A DNA stretch of 64,000 nt from Roseomonas acroporae (GTDB lineage Bacteria > Pseudomonadota > Alphaproteobacteria > Acetobacterales > Acetobacteraceae): the NCBI RefSeq assembly GCF_023223525.1, contig NZ_JALPRX010000068.1:1-64000 (forward strand), in the 5' to 3' direction. Positions 1-10,406 of this stretch are shown here, in pieces. The translations under genes and the position numbers were made by a program. The notes beneath the pieces were generated by a model. That model searched no databases and was not told the origin of the DNA. It saw only the letters and a program-made list of their open reading frames with translations. The stretch's first letter is position 1; each line of letters starts with the position of its first letter.

Positions 1-240
1 TTGCGCCGCCGGGCCGAAGCCCGGCATCGCAGACGCCTTCGATCAGGCTCCGCTCACCACTCTCGACGCAAACATCCCGGCATCCTTCCCGTGAGACCAG
101 GCCGGCCATCGACCGACATGAGCAAGGGAAAGAGGCAGGAAAGCCTGCTCGCTTCCAAAGAACCAGATGTGATTTTCAAACAACCGAACCAGCCGTGCTG
201 GTTTCTTCCATTTAGTCGCTTTGCAGCGGCCTGTAAAGAG

Positions 241-272
241 GAAGAAAAAACTTTCTGCTTTTCGGCAGAAGG
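241..272 (-). terminator. Rho-independent terminator for the minus-strand hppA unit
   Basis: Read on the minus strand, an 8-bp stem (251-258 with 265-272, one G-T pair) with a 6-nt loop is followed at once by a run of six T and a T-rich tail (250 down to 241). It lies about 200 bp past the stop of the small gene that follows hppA, so it probably ends that transcript. Confidence 0.65.
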
Positions 273-425
273 TCTTCAGCTCGACTGTCAAACAACGACC
301 GAAGCATCCGGCCGCCAGGAACTTCTTTAACCGATTACTGAAAGCGCCTTGCGGAGCGATCGGTTGGTCTCGGAAGCGCCGGCGGCGAGTGCGTCGGGGA
401 GCGGGCGTATATCCCCGCCCCGGAT

Positions 426-444
426 GGGCCACAAGCCCTTTTTT
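426..444 (+). terminator. Short terminator-like hairpin with T6 tract
   Basis: GGGC (426-429) and GCCC (435-438) enclose the loop CACAA and are followed by six T (439-444). The stem has only 4 bp, but a T6 run is rare in this GC-rich sequence. It points along the plus strand, where no gene is visible upstream in the window. It may end a transcript that starts before position 1 or a small RNA. Confidence 0.4.
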
Positions 445-479
445 GCGTCCCGATGACGCTTCCGGCCGCCGTGGGGCGG

Positions 480-797
480 TCAGCCGGGGCACGCATCCGG
501 GGGCAGGCCCGAGGACAGGCAGCTCTCCGCCAGGGCCGTCCACTCTTCCGCCAGCGTGGCGCCGGGCCGTCCTTGCCCTGCGCGGCGGTACCAGTGGTCG
601 GCATCGGCGAGGTCGCCTTCCCGGCGATGCAGATAGGCATGCACCCGCGCCGCCTCAACACCGTCCTCGGACTGGACCAGCGCGTGCGCGCTCTCCCATG
701 CGCCGCGCGCATCCCACCAGAGCGCCAGGAGAGGTGGGGGCAGCCCGGCCGGCGGCGCGGACGCGGTGGTGGCGCGGCGGAACGCGTCGAGGGTCAT
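480..797 (-). CDS. Small hypothetical protein (105 aa)
   Basis: I do not recognise a named domain. The ATG at 797 gives 105 residues with a normal composition: leucine and tryptophan in the first third (LLALWWDARGAW), a region rich in acidic residues and histidine, and a DADHWYRRAGQ segment typical of helical repeat-like proteins. It lies about 130 bp downstream of hppA on the same strand and is followed by a terminator-like hairpin, so it probably shares the hppA transcript. The upstream extension of the frame is Arg/Pro-rich and not credible as protein. The W-A-H-A and HWYRRAG patterns suggest a small TPR-like alpha-helical protein, but this is only a guess. Confidence 0.6.
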   Translation of the reverse strand: MTLDAFRRATTASAPPAGLPPPLLALWWDARGAWESAHALVQSEDGVEAARVHAYLHRREGDLADADHWYRRAGQGRPGATLAEEWTALAESCLSSGLPPDACPG

Positions 798-926
798 GGG
801 CGGCGGCCTCGTGGGAGACGATCCTGCCGGAGTCGCCGCCCTGCCCCCGCCCCCCGGGGCCCGACCGCGGGCGGGCGGCGACGGCCGCCGGACCCGCCCC
901 CGGGGCCCGGCAGCCATGCCCCGCCC

Positions 927-3053
<2,127 letters not shown>

Positions 3054-3344
3054 GAGTGATTCCCCCCTGACTTCGTGCGTGGCGGCGATCCGGCCGCGCC
3101 ATGCGGCCCGGGCCGGGCGGGTTTGCCGCGCCCGGCGGTATTCCTGGACGGCCGTCAGCCTAGGCAGGGACCTGACGCCGGCGCAACGGCCCTCGCGCGA
3201 CGTCACGGCGGGGCCGGCCAGGTCGCGGCGGGGCCGGTGGAGCGGGCGGAACCGCGGCCGTGTTCGACGCGGCGCATACGTGCCGAGCACCAGGCGGTTG
3301 GCACCGCGATTTCCCCGCCCTGCCGCCTTCGCTAGAAGGCCGGC

Positions 3345-3827
3345 ATGGACAACAGCATGGCGGCCAGGCCCTACAGCAGGCTCAAGGGCGACCCGTACCG
3401 GGCCTACGAGGAGCTGCCGGTCGAGGTGCGCCTGGCCCTGCAGGAAGCCCTGGTGGACTGGTGCCCGCTGCGCACCCGCGAATGGTACCTGCAACTGCTG
3501 CACCGGCGCGGGATGCGGCCGGCGCAGGCGGCGTTCCTGCTCGTCCAGACGATCCGCCGTTACGACCACGCCGAGGTGGCCGCCTTCGCGAGGACGCTGT
3601 CCAAAGGTGCCGATGCCTATCCGCACCTCGCCGCCGGCGCGACGCTCCAGCGCTACGTCGGAACGGACGGCATCCCCGCGCCCGAGCCCCTTCCCGCCGC
3701 CCCCGCGGCAACGCGGCCCAGGGTCGCGGAAGCGCGGCCCAAGGTCCGGGCAGCCAGGCCCAAGGCGCGGGCGACGCGACCCAAGGCGCGAACCAAGCGC
3801 CAGGCGGGCCGTCGCTCCAGGCGCTGA
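3345..3827 (+). CDS. Small protein, DUF6525-like, with basic C-terminal repeats
   Basis: The first 105 residues are compact and well composed ([20 protein letters not shown], then [18 protein letters not shown]). They resemble the short alphaproteobacterial proteins grouped as DUF6525, though I am not certain of the assignment. The last 45 residues are a lysine/arginine/alanine/proline tail with repeats of the form RPKARA ([20 protein letters not shown]), like the tails of histone H1-like or other nucleic-acid-binding proteins. The start ATG at 3345 directly precedes the conserved part. It stands alone, divergent from hppA. Function is unknown; the tail may bind DNA or RNA. Confidence 0.65.
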   Translation: MDNSMAARPYSRLKGDPYRAYEELPVEVRLALQEALVDWCPLRTREWYLQLLHRRGMRPAQAAFLLVQTIRRYDHAEVAAFARTLSKGADAYPHLAAGATLQRYVGTDGIPAPEPLPAAPAATRPRVAEARPKVRAARPKARATRPKARTKRQAGRRSRR

Positions 3828-4159
3828 AGGCGGGAGGGCGCGGCCGGCCGGTTGCCGAAGGGGCTGCGACGCCGCTCGGAGCCCCGGCCCGAGGCCGAAC
3901 CCTCCAGCCACGCCGGCCGCACCGACGCGACCGGGCAGCGGGCGAAGCCGATCACCTCGGGGAAGCGGTCCGGCCGGGTTCGGGCCCATGACCTTCCGTC
4001 CCTCTCCGCGCGCCGGCCGGTCCGATGATGCCGCCCGTCCCAGCCGCGGCCGGATGCGTTGTCCCGGCTCGCTGGCCCGCCCTCGCTTGCCCACCCTCGC
4101 TTGCCAGTGCGGGGCGGAAGCGGGATGCTCGCCGCAAGGGCGGAAGCAGGGGAACGACG
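3828..4159. other. Intergenic region without recognisable gene
   Basis: This 332-bp gap lies between the small basic protein and the Bug-type binding protein. I see only GC-rich sequence with a short direct repeat (CCCTCGCTTGCC twice, near 4079-4103) and the ribosome-binding site AGGGGAA just before 4160. No clear promoter or terminator was found. Confidence 0.4.
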
Positions 4160-5128
4160 ATGCGGCGCCGCAGCCTGGTCCTCGCCGGAGGCGCCCTCGC
4201 GCTCGCCACACGCCCCGCCCGCGCGCAGGGGTCGCCCTGGCCCGACCGGCCGATCCGCCTCGTCGTGCCCTGGGCGCCCGGCGGCAGCACCGACACCACG
4301 GCGCGCCTGCTGGCCGAATCCCTCACGCACCGCCTCGGCCAGCCGGTGACGATCGACAACCGCCCGGGGGCCGGCGGCAACATCGGCGCCGAGGCGGTGG
4401 CGCGCGCGGCGCCGGACGGCAACACGCTGCTGTTCTCGACCAGCTCGCTGCCCACCGCCGTCATGCTCTACCGGCGCCTGCCCTTCGACGTGGCGAACGA
4501 CTTCGCCCCCGTCTCGCAGGTGGCCTTCGTGCCCAACCTGCTGGTGGTGAACCCGGCGGTGCCGGCGCGGGACGTGGCGGGGCTGATCGCGCTGGCCAGG
4601 GCGCGGCCGGGGGCGCTGAACTACGGCTCCTCGGGCGCGGGCAGCTCGCAGCACCTCGCCGCCTCGCTGTTCCTCTCCCGCGCCGGGATCGAGGCGGCGC
4701 ATGTCCCCTATCGCGGCGGCGCGCCGGCCAACACGGACCTGCTCGCCGACAAGATCCAGTTCGTCTTCGCGCCCCTGGTCGAGGTGATCGGCTTCGTGCG
4801 GGCGGGCTCGCTGCGGGCGCTGGCCGTCACCACCGCGCGCCGCTCCGCCCTGCTGCCCGAGGTGCCGACCGTCGCCGAGACGCTGCCGGGTTTCGAGGTG
4901 GCGCTGTGGAACGGCGTCCTCGCCCCCGCCGGCACGCCGCCCGCCATCCTCGGCCGCCTCGCGCGCGAGGTCGCGGCCGCGCTCGCCGAGCCCGGGCTGC
5001 GCGCGCGCCTGGCCGAGCAGGGCTCGGTGCCGGTCGGCAGCGATCCCGACGCCTTCGCCGCCTTCCTGCGCGCCGAGATCGGCAAGTGGGGCGGGCTGGT
5101 GCGCCTCTCCGGCGCCCAGGCCGACTGA
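4160..5128 (+). CDS. Bug-family (TctC-like) tripartite tricarboxylate transporter substrate-binding protein
   Basis: The 322-residue periplasmic protein binds a small carboxylate and passes it to a TctAB-type permease. It starts with a twin-arginine-like leader ([16 protein letters not shown], cut after ARAQ) and then [15 protein letters not shown], the usual first strand and anion-binding loop of Bug proteins. [16 protein letters not shown] and the late [11 protein letters not shown] motif are also typical. The ATG at 4160 has a good AGGGGAA ribosome-binding site. No tctA/tctB lies beside it; the only tctBA pair in the window is 55 kb away. It is followed after 31 bp by a 2-hydroxyacid dehydrogenase on the same strand, so a hydroxycarboxylate ligand is plausible but inferred. 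Confidence 0.93.
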   Translation: MRRRSLVLAGGALALATRPARAQGSPWPDRPIRLVVPWAPGGSTDTTARLLAESLTHRLGQPVTIDNRPGAGGNIGAEAVARAAPDGNTLLFSTSSLPTAVMLYRRLPFDVANDFAPVSQVAFVPNLLVVNPAVPARDVAGLIALARARPGALNYGSSGAGSSQHLAASLFLSRAGIEAAHVPYRGGAPANTDLLADKIQFVFAPLVEVIGFVRAGSLRALAVTTARRSALLPEVPTVAETLPGFEVALWNGVLAPAGTPPAILGRLAREVAAALAEPGLRARLAEQGSVPVGSDPDAFAAFLRAEIGKWGGLVRLSGAQAD

Positions 5129-5159
5129 CCCCGGCCCGACCGGCCCCTTCGGAGACCGC

Positions 5160-6152
5160 ATGCCCCACATCCTGATGCTCAACCACTTCCACCCCGACGC
5201 GGTGCGCCGGCTGCGCGAGACGGCCGGCTACACGGTGGAGACGATCCCGGAGGTGACGCGCGAGGCCCTGCTGGCGCGCATCGGCGAGGCGGATGCGGTG
5301 CTGGTGCGCAGCACCCGCATCGACCGGCCCGTGATCGAGGCGGCGGGCCGGCTGCGCCTGCTCTGCCGCCACGGCGTCGGCTACGATTCCATCGACGTGC
5401 CGGCGCTGACCGAGCGCAACATCCTGCTCACCGTGACGCCGGACGCCAACGCCGTCTCGGTGGCCGAGCACACGCTGATGCTGCTGCTGGCCGCCGCGCG
5501 CCGGCTCGCCGCCTACGACGCCAACGTGCGCGCCGGCACCTGGGGACCGCGGCCGGAGCTGCCGACCTTCGACCTGGCCGGCCGCACCGTGCTGGTCGTC
5601 GGCTTCGGGCGGATCGGGGCGCGCGTGGCGCGGCTCTGCCTCGCCTTCGGCATGACGGTGCTGGTGTACGACCCCTACGTGCCGGGCAACACGATCAAGG
5701 GCGCCGGCTGCCTGCCCGCGAGGACGCTGGCGGCGGGGCTGGCCGAGGCGGACGCGGTGACGCTGCACTGCCCCTCGAACGAGGAGACGCGCGGGATGGT
5801 GGATCGCGACTTCCTCGCCGCCATGAAGCCGGGCGCGGTGCTGGTAAACTCGGCGCGCGGCACGGTGGTGCGCGAGGAGGCGCTGGCGGAGGCGCTGCAC
5901 GGCCGCCACCTCGCCGGCGCCGGGGTGGACGTGTTCTGGGAGGAGCCGGTGCCGCGCGGCTCGCCGCTGCTGGACGCGCCGAACCTGATGATGACGCCGC
6001 ATTCGGCGGCGAGCACCGCGCAGGGCCTGCACCGCATGGCGATGTCCTGCGCCGAGAGCGTGCTGACCTACTTCGCGGGGAATCTGGACCCGGACGTGGT
6101 GGTGAACCGCGAGGTGCTGGCGCGGGTGAACGACGTGCCGGGCGCGGGGTAG
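5160..6152 (+). CDS. D-isomer-specific 2-hydroxyacid dehydrogenase (phosphoglycerate dehydrogenase-like)
   Basis: This NAD-dependent enzyme of 330 residues reduces a 2-oxoacid or oxidises a D-2-hydroxyacid. The Rossmann motif VVGFGRIGARVARL sits mid-protein. The catalytic arginine is in NSARGTVV, the glutamate in WEEPVP, and the histidine in MTPHSAAST. It lacks the ACT-type regulatory C-terminus of long SerA enzymes. It starts 31 bp after the Bug-type binding protein, so co-transcription is likely and suggests catabolism of an imported hydroxyacid rather than serine synthesis. Substrate cannot be read from sequence. Confidence 0.92.
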   Translation: MPHILMLNHFHPDAVRRLRETAGYTVETIPEVTREALLARIGEADAVLVRSTRIDRPVIEAAGRLRLLCRHGVGYDSIDVPALTERNILLTVTPDANAVSVAEHTLMLLLAAARRLAAYDANVRAGTWGPRPELPTFDLAGRTVLVVGFGRIGARVARLCLAFGMTVLVYDPYVPGNTIKGAGCLPARTLAAGLAEADAVTLHCPSNEETRGMVDRDFLAAMKPGAVLVNSARGTVVREEALAEALHGRHLAGAGVDVFWEEPVPRGSPLLDAPNLMMTPHSAASTAQGLHRMAMSCAESVLTYFAGNLDPDVVVNREVLARVNDVPGAG

Positions 6153-6198
6153 GCCGGGAGCGGGCGGTGGCGTCGCCGGCGGCCGTCCGGGCGCGCCG

Positions 6199-6522
6199 CT
6201 ACGCGTCGTCCGACGCGGCGTCCGGGCGACCGGCCGTCGCCGCCTCGTCCCCGGGATGGATGAAGCCGACCCGGAAGCCGAAGGGGCGCCCGAGCCTGCC
6301 CAGCGTCGCGACCGTCGGGTTGGCGGTGCCGGCCTCGAGCTCGGCCACCTGCCGCTTGGTGATCCTGAAGGCCCGGGCGAACTGCTCCTGGGTCATCCCG
6401 AGCGCGCTCCGCATCCGCCGGACGGCCTCGCTCCACGGCAGGCCACCTGCCACCACGGCATCGTGCAGCTGATGGCGCAGGGTGCGCCGCGTCCCGGCAT
6501 CCGGCTTCCTGACCCGCGGCAT
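6199..6522 (-). CDS. hipB: HipB-like XRE-family antitoxin/repressor
   Basis: The 107-residue protein has a central Cro/C1-type helix-turn-helix (ALGMTQEQFARAFRITKRQV then AELEAGTANPTVATL). In HipBA systems the antitoxin binds the HipA kinase and represses the operon. The chosen ATG at 6522 lies 4 bp after the hipA stop, so the two are almost certainly translated from one message. The gene order here, hipA first and hipB second, is the reverse of the classical E. coli hipBA order. The C-terminal 15 residues are acidic and alanine-rich. Confidence in the XRE fold is high; the antitoxin role is inferred from context. Confidence 0.88.
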   Translation of the reverse strand: MPRVRKPDAGTRRTLRHQLHDAVVAGGLPWSEAVRRMRSALGMTQEQFARAFRITKRQVAELEAGTANPTVATLGRLGRPFGFRVGFIHPGDEAATAGRPDAASDDA

Positions 6523-6526
6523 GCGC

Positions 6527-7867
6527 TCAGCCCCGGCCCAGGGCGGCCAGCGCGTCGGCCAGGGCCTCGCAGCGGCCCATCGCACGCCCGATCACGGCAT
6601 CCGCCACCCCCAGCCGGCGGGCGAGCGCCGGCATCCGGCGCAGCGCATCGGCATGCTCCGCCAGGACCCGCATCAGCGATGCCGCCGTCAGCCCGGCCAC
6701 CCCGTCGGCCGCGACGCGGCAGACCACGGCCCAGTCCGGATCGAGGTCGCGGCTGGGGCCGTTGAAGGCACGCATGCAGCGCCAGGTCGTCGAGCGGGCG
6801 ATGGCACCGGGGTCCAGGCGCATCGGGCAGAAATCGTAGAGCGGCGTCAGCCGGACGGAGCCGTCCGGTCCCTTCTGCAGCGCCGTGTTGCGGCCGTGGT
6901 TGTCGGGATTGCCCAGGGCCAGGTTCAGCACGTCGCGAAGGACGTATTCCGTCACCTCGGCGGCCGGGTCGTCGCAGAAGGTCCCGATGACCGCCAGATA
7001 GTTCTCGTGCGCGGCCTGATGGGCGAAGGCGGCGACGCCGGCGGCCGACACGATGCTCTCCTGCCCCAGCCGGACGACCTTGCCGCCGGCGACATGGCGG
7101 TCGAAGCGGGGGATGCGCAGCGTGCCGTCGCGATGATCGAGCGGTCTGGCGCAACGCAGGCCGAAGGCGCGGGCAAGCTCCAGATAGGGTGCCTCGGAGG
7201 CCAGGATCAGCGACGTCGCCTCCTGTCCGTCACCCGCCCACTTGACGATGGCGTGGTCCGTGGCCTCGGCGTCCGGGACCATGGGACCGGGCAGCCAGCG
7301 GCCTTCCCGGTCGAGGGTAAGCAGCAGCTTGGGCCAGCCTCCCTGCACGCCGGAGGTGCCGCTGGCGACCGCCGTGAAGTCGCGCGCGAATTCGCCGAAG
7401 GTGTCGTGGCGGGCGACGATCTCGTCCCATGCCAGGCCGGGCCGGCGCACCCCCTGCAACCGCTTCCGCTCGGCATCCCGGGCCTGCCTGACGCGGATGT
7501 TGCCGATCGGGCCGCCACCCGCCCGCAGCAGGAGAGGCGTGTCGCAGGCATCACCGTCCGGCCCGAGTTGCAGGGCCTCGGTCAGCACCCTGCGGGCATG
7601 GCCCTGGGGCAGCAGGTCGAGCAGGAAGGGCGGCCAAGTAGCGAAGCGATGGATGCCGAGAGAGGGCGGCAGCCGGACGCTGAGGGCCGCATGGCCGCGT
7701 ACCGTGTCGGTGAAGTCGGGATTCGCCCGGAAGGCATAGTCGGTCTCGTATTCCAGTGTCGTGGGACTTCTCCAGCCGGCTTCGGGCTCGGCCAGGGTCA
7801 GCCGGGCCGCGTCGTGCCAGCGTCCGTCGACGTGGAGTTGCAGGGTGAGGCTTTTCGGCTTCGCCAT
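6527..7867 (-). CDS. hipA: HipA-family serine/threonine kinase toxin
   Basis: The full-length protein (446 residues) has the HipA kinase fold. Seen directly: a P-loop-like segment SGTSGVQGGWPK (about 169-180) that corresponds to the phosphorylatable SGxQ loop of HipA, a lysine in AIVKW (about 209), the catalytic loop NPDNHGRN (320-327) and the metal-binding LYDF (343-346). In characterised family members the kinase phosphorylates an aminoacyl-tRNA synthetase or other translation factor and halts growth. The catalytic residues look intact. It precedes hipB by 4 bp. Upstream are two copies of a TTATAAGG element, one over a TATAAT box, suggesting autoregulation. Confidence 0.9.
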   Translation of the reverse strand: MAKPKSLTLQLHVDGRWHDAARLTLAEPEAGWRSPTTLEYETDYAFRANPDFTDTVRGHAALSVRLPPSLGIHRFATWPPFLLDLLPQGHARRVLTEALQLGPDGDACDTPLLLRAGGGPIGNIRVRQARDAERKRLQGVRRPGLAWDEIVARHDTFGEFARDFTAVASGTSGVQGGWPKLLLTLDREGRWLPGPMVPDAEATDHAIVKWAGDGQEATSLILASEAPYLELARAFGLRCARPLDHRDGTLRIPRFDRHVAGGKVVRLGQESIVSAAGVAAFAHQAAHENYLAVIGTFCDDPAAEVTEYVLRDVLNLALGNPDNHGRNTALQKGPDGSVRLTPLYDFCPMRLDPGAIARSTTWRCMRAFNGPSRDLDPDWAVVCRVAADGVAGLTAASLMRVLAEHADALRRMPALARRLGVADAVIGRAMGRCEALADALAALGRG

Positions 7868-7873
7868 CGGGTT

Positions 7874-7926
7874 CCTTATAAGGGTTCAAAAGACACGGTT
7901 TCCAGCCGAAAGATGCCATTATAAGG
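7874..7926 (-). promoter_or_regulatory. hipAB promoter with two TTATAAGG operator candidates
   Basis: CCTTATAAGG at 7874-7883 is a perfect 10-bp palindrome just before the hipA start. CATTATAAGG at 7917-7926 repeats it 43 bp away, about four helical turns. Read on the minus strand, the distal copy contains a perfect TATAAT (7918-7923) usable as a -10 box; the -35 box is not clear. Paired, helically phased sites are what a dimeric HipB repressor would need. The role is inferred. Confidence 0.6.
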
Positions 7927-8156
7927 ATCCGGTCGATCCGCCGGAATCTCCCCGAGAAATCGCTCAATATTTTGAATCTAGTGATTTTTTCCATGATCCC
8001 GGCGGCCTCCTTCCAGCCGGGTGGCCACGCCGTGTTTCCACGGCGGCTCCTGTCGCCACGACGAGGGCATACCCGCCGGCCCCTGCGCGGTATCCTCGCC
8101 CCGGGCAGCGATGAACGGCTGCGATGCGACCGCCTGGGACGGGAGAAGCGCCACCG

Positions 8157-9620
8157 ATGACCGAGAACCCGCTGCTGCCGCTGGCCGAGCACGCCGCCTC
8201 CTGGGCATCCCCCGGGCGCGGCCGCCCGCTGCCGCCCGACCTCGAGCACCACGCCCGCCGCGCCCTGGTGGACTGGTTCGCCGCCCTGCTCGCCGGCGCC
8301 TCGCGCCCGCCCGCGACGCTGCTCACCACGGCGCTGGCCGGCGAGCGCGGCGGACCGGGCGCGCGCTCCGTGCTCTACACCGATGGCGGCCTCGCCCCGC
8401 TCCGCACCGCCGCGCTGGTCAACGCCACGGCCAGCCACACGGTGGAGTTCGACGACATCTACCGCGATGCCGGCTACCACCCCGGCTGCCCCACCATCGG
8501 CGCGGCGCTGGCGGCGGCGCAGGACCAGGGGGCGGACATGGCGGCGCTGCTGCGCGCCGTCGTCGCCGGCTACGAGGTCTCCTGCCGCATCGGCCTCGCC
8601 GTGCAGCCCAGCCACTACCGCTACTGGCACACCACCGGCACGGTCGGCACCTTCGGCGCCGCCACCGCCGTCGCCGTGCTGCTGGGCTGCGACGCGGAAC
8701 GGACCGCGCACGCCATCGCCACCGCCGCCACCATGGCGGGCGGGTTGCAGCAGGCCTTCCGCTCGGACGGGATGAGCAAGCCGCTGCACCCGGGCCATGC
8801 CGCCGAGGCCGGCGCGCTGGCGGCGCTGGCGGCGCGCGCCGGGGTGACCGGCGCGCTCGACGTGCTGCACGGGCCGGTCGGCTTCGCGGCGGCGACCAGC
8901 GAGGATGCCGGCAAGTGGGCGAAGGCGCTGGACGGGCTCGGCGAGCGCTTCGCCATCACGTCCATGACCTTCAAGAACCATGGCTGCTGCGGCCACATCT
9001 TCGCGGCGCTCGACGCGGTGCGCGACCTGCAGTCGGAACACGGCTTCGGCGCGGACGCGGTGGCGCACATCCATGTCGCCGGCTACGGCCCCACCAAGGA
9101 GGTCTGCGACCGGCCGGAGGCGCGCACGGAAAGCGAGGCGCGCTTCAGCGCCCAGTACTGCGTGGCGGCGCTGCTGCGCCTCGGCGGGGTGCGGCTCGCG
9201 GCCTTCGAGCCGGCGAACCTCGCCGATCCGGCGATCCACGCGCTGATGCGCCGCGTCTCGGTCAGCCTCGCCCCCGATCTCGCCGACGCCTACCCGGCCC
9301 GCCGCGCGGCGCGGGTGACGGTGACGCTGCATGGCGGCCGCGTGCTGGAACGCTACCAGCCGACGCGCAAGGGCGACCCGGACGCGCCGCTCTCGGACGC
9401 CGAATTGTCGGAGAAATTCCGCGAGCTGGCGGGGCCGGCCGTGGGCGCGGCGCGGGCGGCGGCGCTGCTCGACCGGCTCTGGCACGGCGACGCGCTGCCG
9501 GGCGCGGTGCCGCTGCTGGCGCCGATGGCGGCCGGGGCGGCCGACGGGCCCACCCGCGGCCCCGCCGGCGGGGCCGCCGACGGCCCCATCGGCGGAACGA
9601 CCACCCGGGCCGCCGAATGA
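8157..9620 (+). CDS. MmgE/PrpD family protein (2-methylcitrate dehydratase-like)
   Basis: The 487-residue protein shows the MmgE/PrpD all-helical N-terminal domain (ARRALVDWFAALLAGASRPP, ASHTVEFDDIYRDAGYHPGC) and the later lid domain (FKNHGCCGHIFAALDAV). Family members dehydrate 2-methylcitrate or act on related tricarboxylates such as aconitate. There is no prpB or prpC nearby, so a propionate role is not supported. The C-terminus has a Gly/Pro-rich tail of about 30 residues absent from most members. The ATG at 8157 follows GGGAGAAG. The next gene overlaps its stop by 4 bp (ATGA). Confidence 0.9.
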   Translation: MTENPLLPLAEHAASWASPGRGRPLPPDLEHHARRALVDWFAALLAGASRPPATLLTTALAGERGGPGARSVLYTDGGLAPLRTAALVNATASHTVEFDDIYRDAGYHPGCPTIGAALAAAQDQGADMAALLRAVVAGYEVSCRIGLAVQPSHYRYWHTTGTVGTFGAATAVAVLLGCDAERTAHAIATAATMAGGLQQAFRSDGMSKPLHPGHAAEAGALAALAARAGVTGALDVLHGPVGFAAATSEDAGKWAKALDGLGERFAITSMTFKNHGCCGHIFAALDAVRDLQSEHGFGADAVAHIHVAGYGPTKEVCDRPEARTESEARFSAQYCVAALLRLGGVRLAAFEPANLADPAIHALMRRVSVSLAPDLADAYPARRAARVTVTLHGGRVLERYQPTRKGDPDAPLSDAELSEKFRELAGPAVGAARAAALLDRLWHGDALPGAVPLLAPMAAGAADGPTRGPAGGAADGPIGGTTTRAAE

Positions 9621-10234
9621 GGCTGGTCCTGGTCGGCGCCGGCGGCCACGGCAAGGCGGTGCTGGACCTGCTGCTGGCCGCGGGCGACCACGAGGTGGTC
9701 GGGGTGCTGGACGAGGCGCCGCGCGCCCCTGCCCTGCTGGGCGTGCCGGTGCTGGGCGGCCTCGACCTGCTGGCGCGGCTGCGGGCGGAGGGCGTGGCGC
9801 TGGCCGCCGTCGCGGTGGGCGACAACGCGGCGCGCGCGCGGCTGGGCGGCCTGCTGCTCGCCGCGGGCTACGCGCTGCCGGTGCTGCGGCACCCGGCGGC
9901 GCTGGTTTCCGGGCACGCGACGCTCGGCGCGGGCGTGGTGGCGATGGCGCGCGCGGTGATCGGGCCGGAGGCGCGCGTCGGGGACCTCGCCCTGGTCAAC
10001 ACCGGCGCGATCGTCGAGCACGACTGCGTGGTCGGCGAGGCGGCGCACGTGGCGCCGGGCGCGGTGCTGGCCGGCGGCGCCTCGGTGGGGGCGCGGGCGG
10101 TGATCGGGGCGGGCGCGGTGCTGCGGCCGGGCGTCGCGGTGGGCGAGTCGGCGCTGGTGGCGGCCGGCGCGGCGGTGGCGGCCCCGGTGCCGGCGGGGGC
10201 GCGGGTGGGCGGGGTGCCGGCGCGGCCGCTGTAG
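9617..10234 (+). CDS. NeuD/PglD-like sugar O- or N-acyltransferase
   Basis: The 205-residue product starts with a Rossmann-like segment (RLVLVGAGGHGKAVLDLL) and continues into left-handed beta-helix hexapeptide repeats (GPEARVGDLALVNTGAIVEH, then VAPGAVLAGGASVGARAVIG). The histidine in IVEHDC is at the position of the catalytic base in NeuD/PglD enzymes, which transfer an acetyl group from acetyl-CoA to an activated sugar. The start overlaps the stop of the MmgE/PrpD gene (ATGA), so the two are translationally coupled. A sugar acyltransferase coupled to a dehydratase is unusual and the natural substrate is unclear. Confidence 0.85.
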   Translation: MRLVLVGAGGHGKAVLDLLLAAGDHEVVGVLDEAPRAPALLGVPVLGGLDLLARLRAEGVALAAVAVGDNAARARLGGLLLAAGYALPVLRHPAALVSGHATLGAGVVAMARAVIGPEARVGDLALVNTGAIVEHDCVVGEAAHVAPGAVLAGGASVGARAVIGAGAVLRPGVAVGESALVAAGAAVAAPVPAGARVGGVPARPL

Positions 10235-10302
10235 CGGACGGGCCTTCCCCGAAAGGGGGCCGCCACGGAACCCGCCACGGAACCTGCGGGAGAGCTTCCG
10301 GC

Positions 10303-10406
10303 TACAGCGAACCGCAGTCCGGTTGGAACTGCGGTTCGCTGTAACTTGTTGTTCTCGGCGCGGATTCACGCCGCCGGGCGTGTCCGCCCGTCGGCGATCC
10401 GCTCTA
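10303..10406 (-). repeat. Dispersed palindromic element, type R2 (copy A)
   Basis: Read on the minus strand it begins TAGAGCGGATCGCC and ends in a hairpin with a perfect 16-bp stem (10303-10318 with 10328-10343, 9-nt loop). By eye it matches the element at 43793-43896 over about 104 bp with roughly seven differences, in opposite orientation. Its first three bases are the TAG stop codon of the CoA-transferase gene. The strong hairpin could end transcripts from both converging genes. Confidence 0.8.

Larger units (their letters stand above)
1..479. other. Gene-free leading region with terminators and lower GC
   Basis: I see no convincing gene here. Reading frames over this stretch are arginine-rich with no recognisable fold. 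Positions about 120-345 are clearly less GC-rich than the rest of the window and hold several short hairpins, including one at 187-203 (AACCAGC, 3-nt loop, GCTGGTT). Two terminator-like structures are listed separately. A short non-coding transcript ending at the plus-strand terminator near 444 is possible but unproven. Confidence 0.5.

Noticed and set aside
1-330. 109-codon frame at the window start
   Set aside because: No recognisable fold, crosses two hairpins including the minus-strand terminator.
8157-9620. Assigning the MmgE/PrpD gene as prpD of the methylcitrate cycle
   Set aside because: No prpB, prpC or acn gene nearby and the family has other functions.
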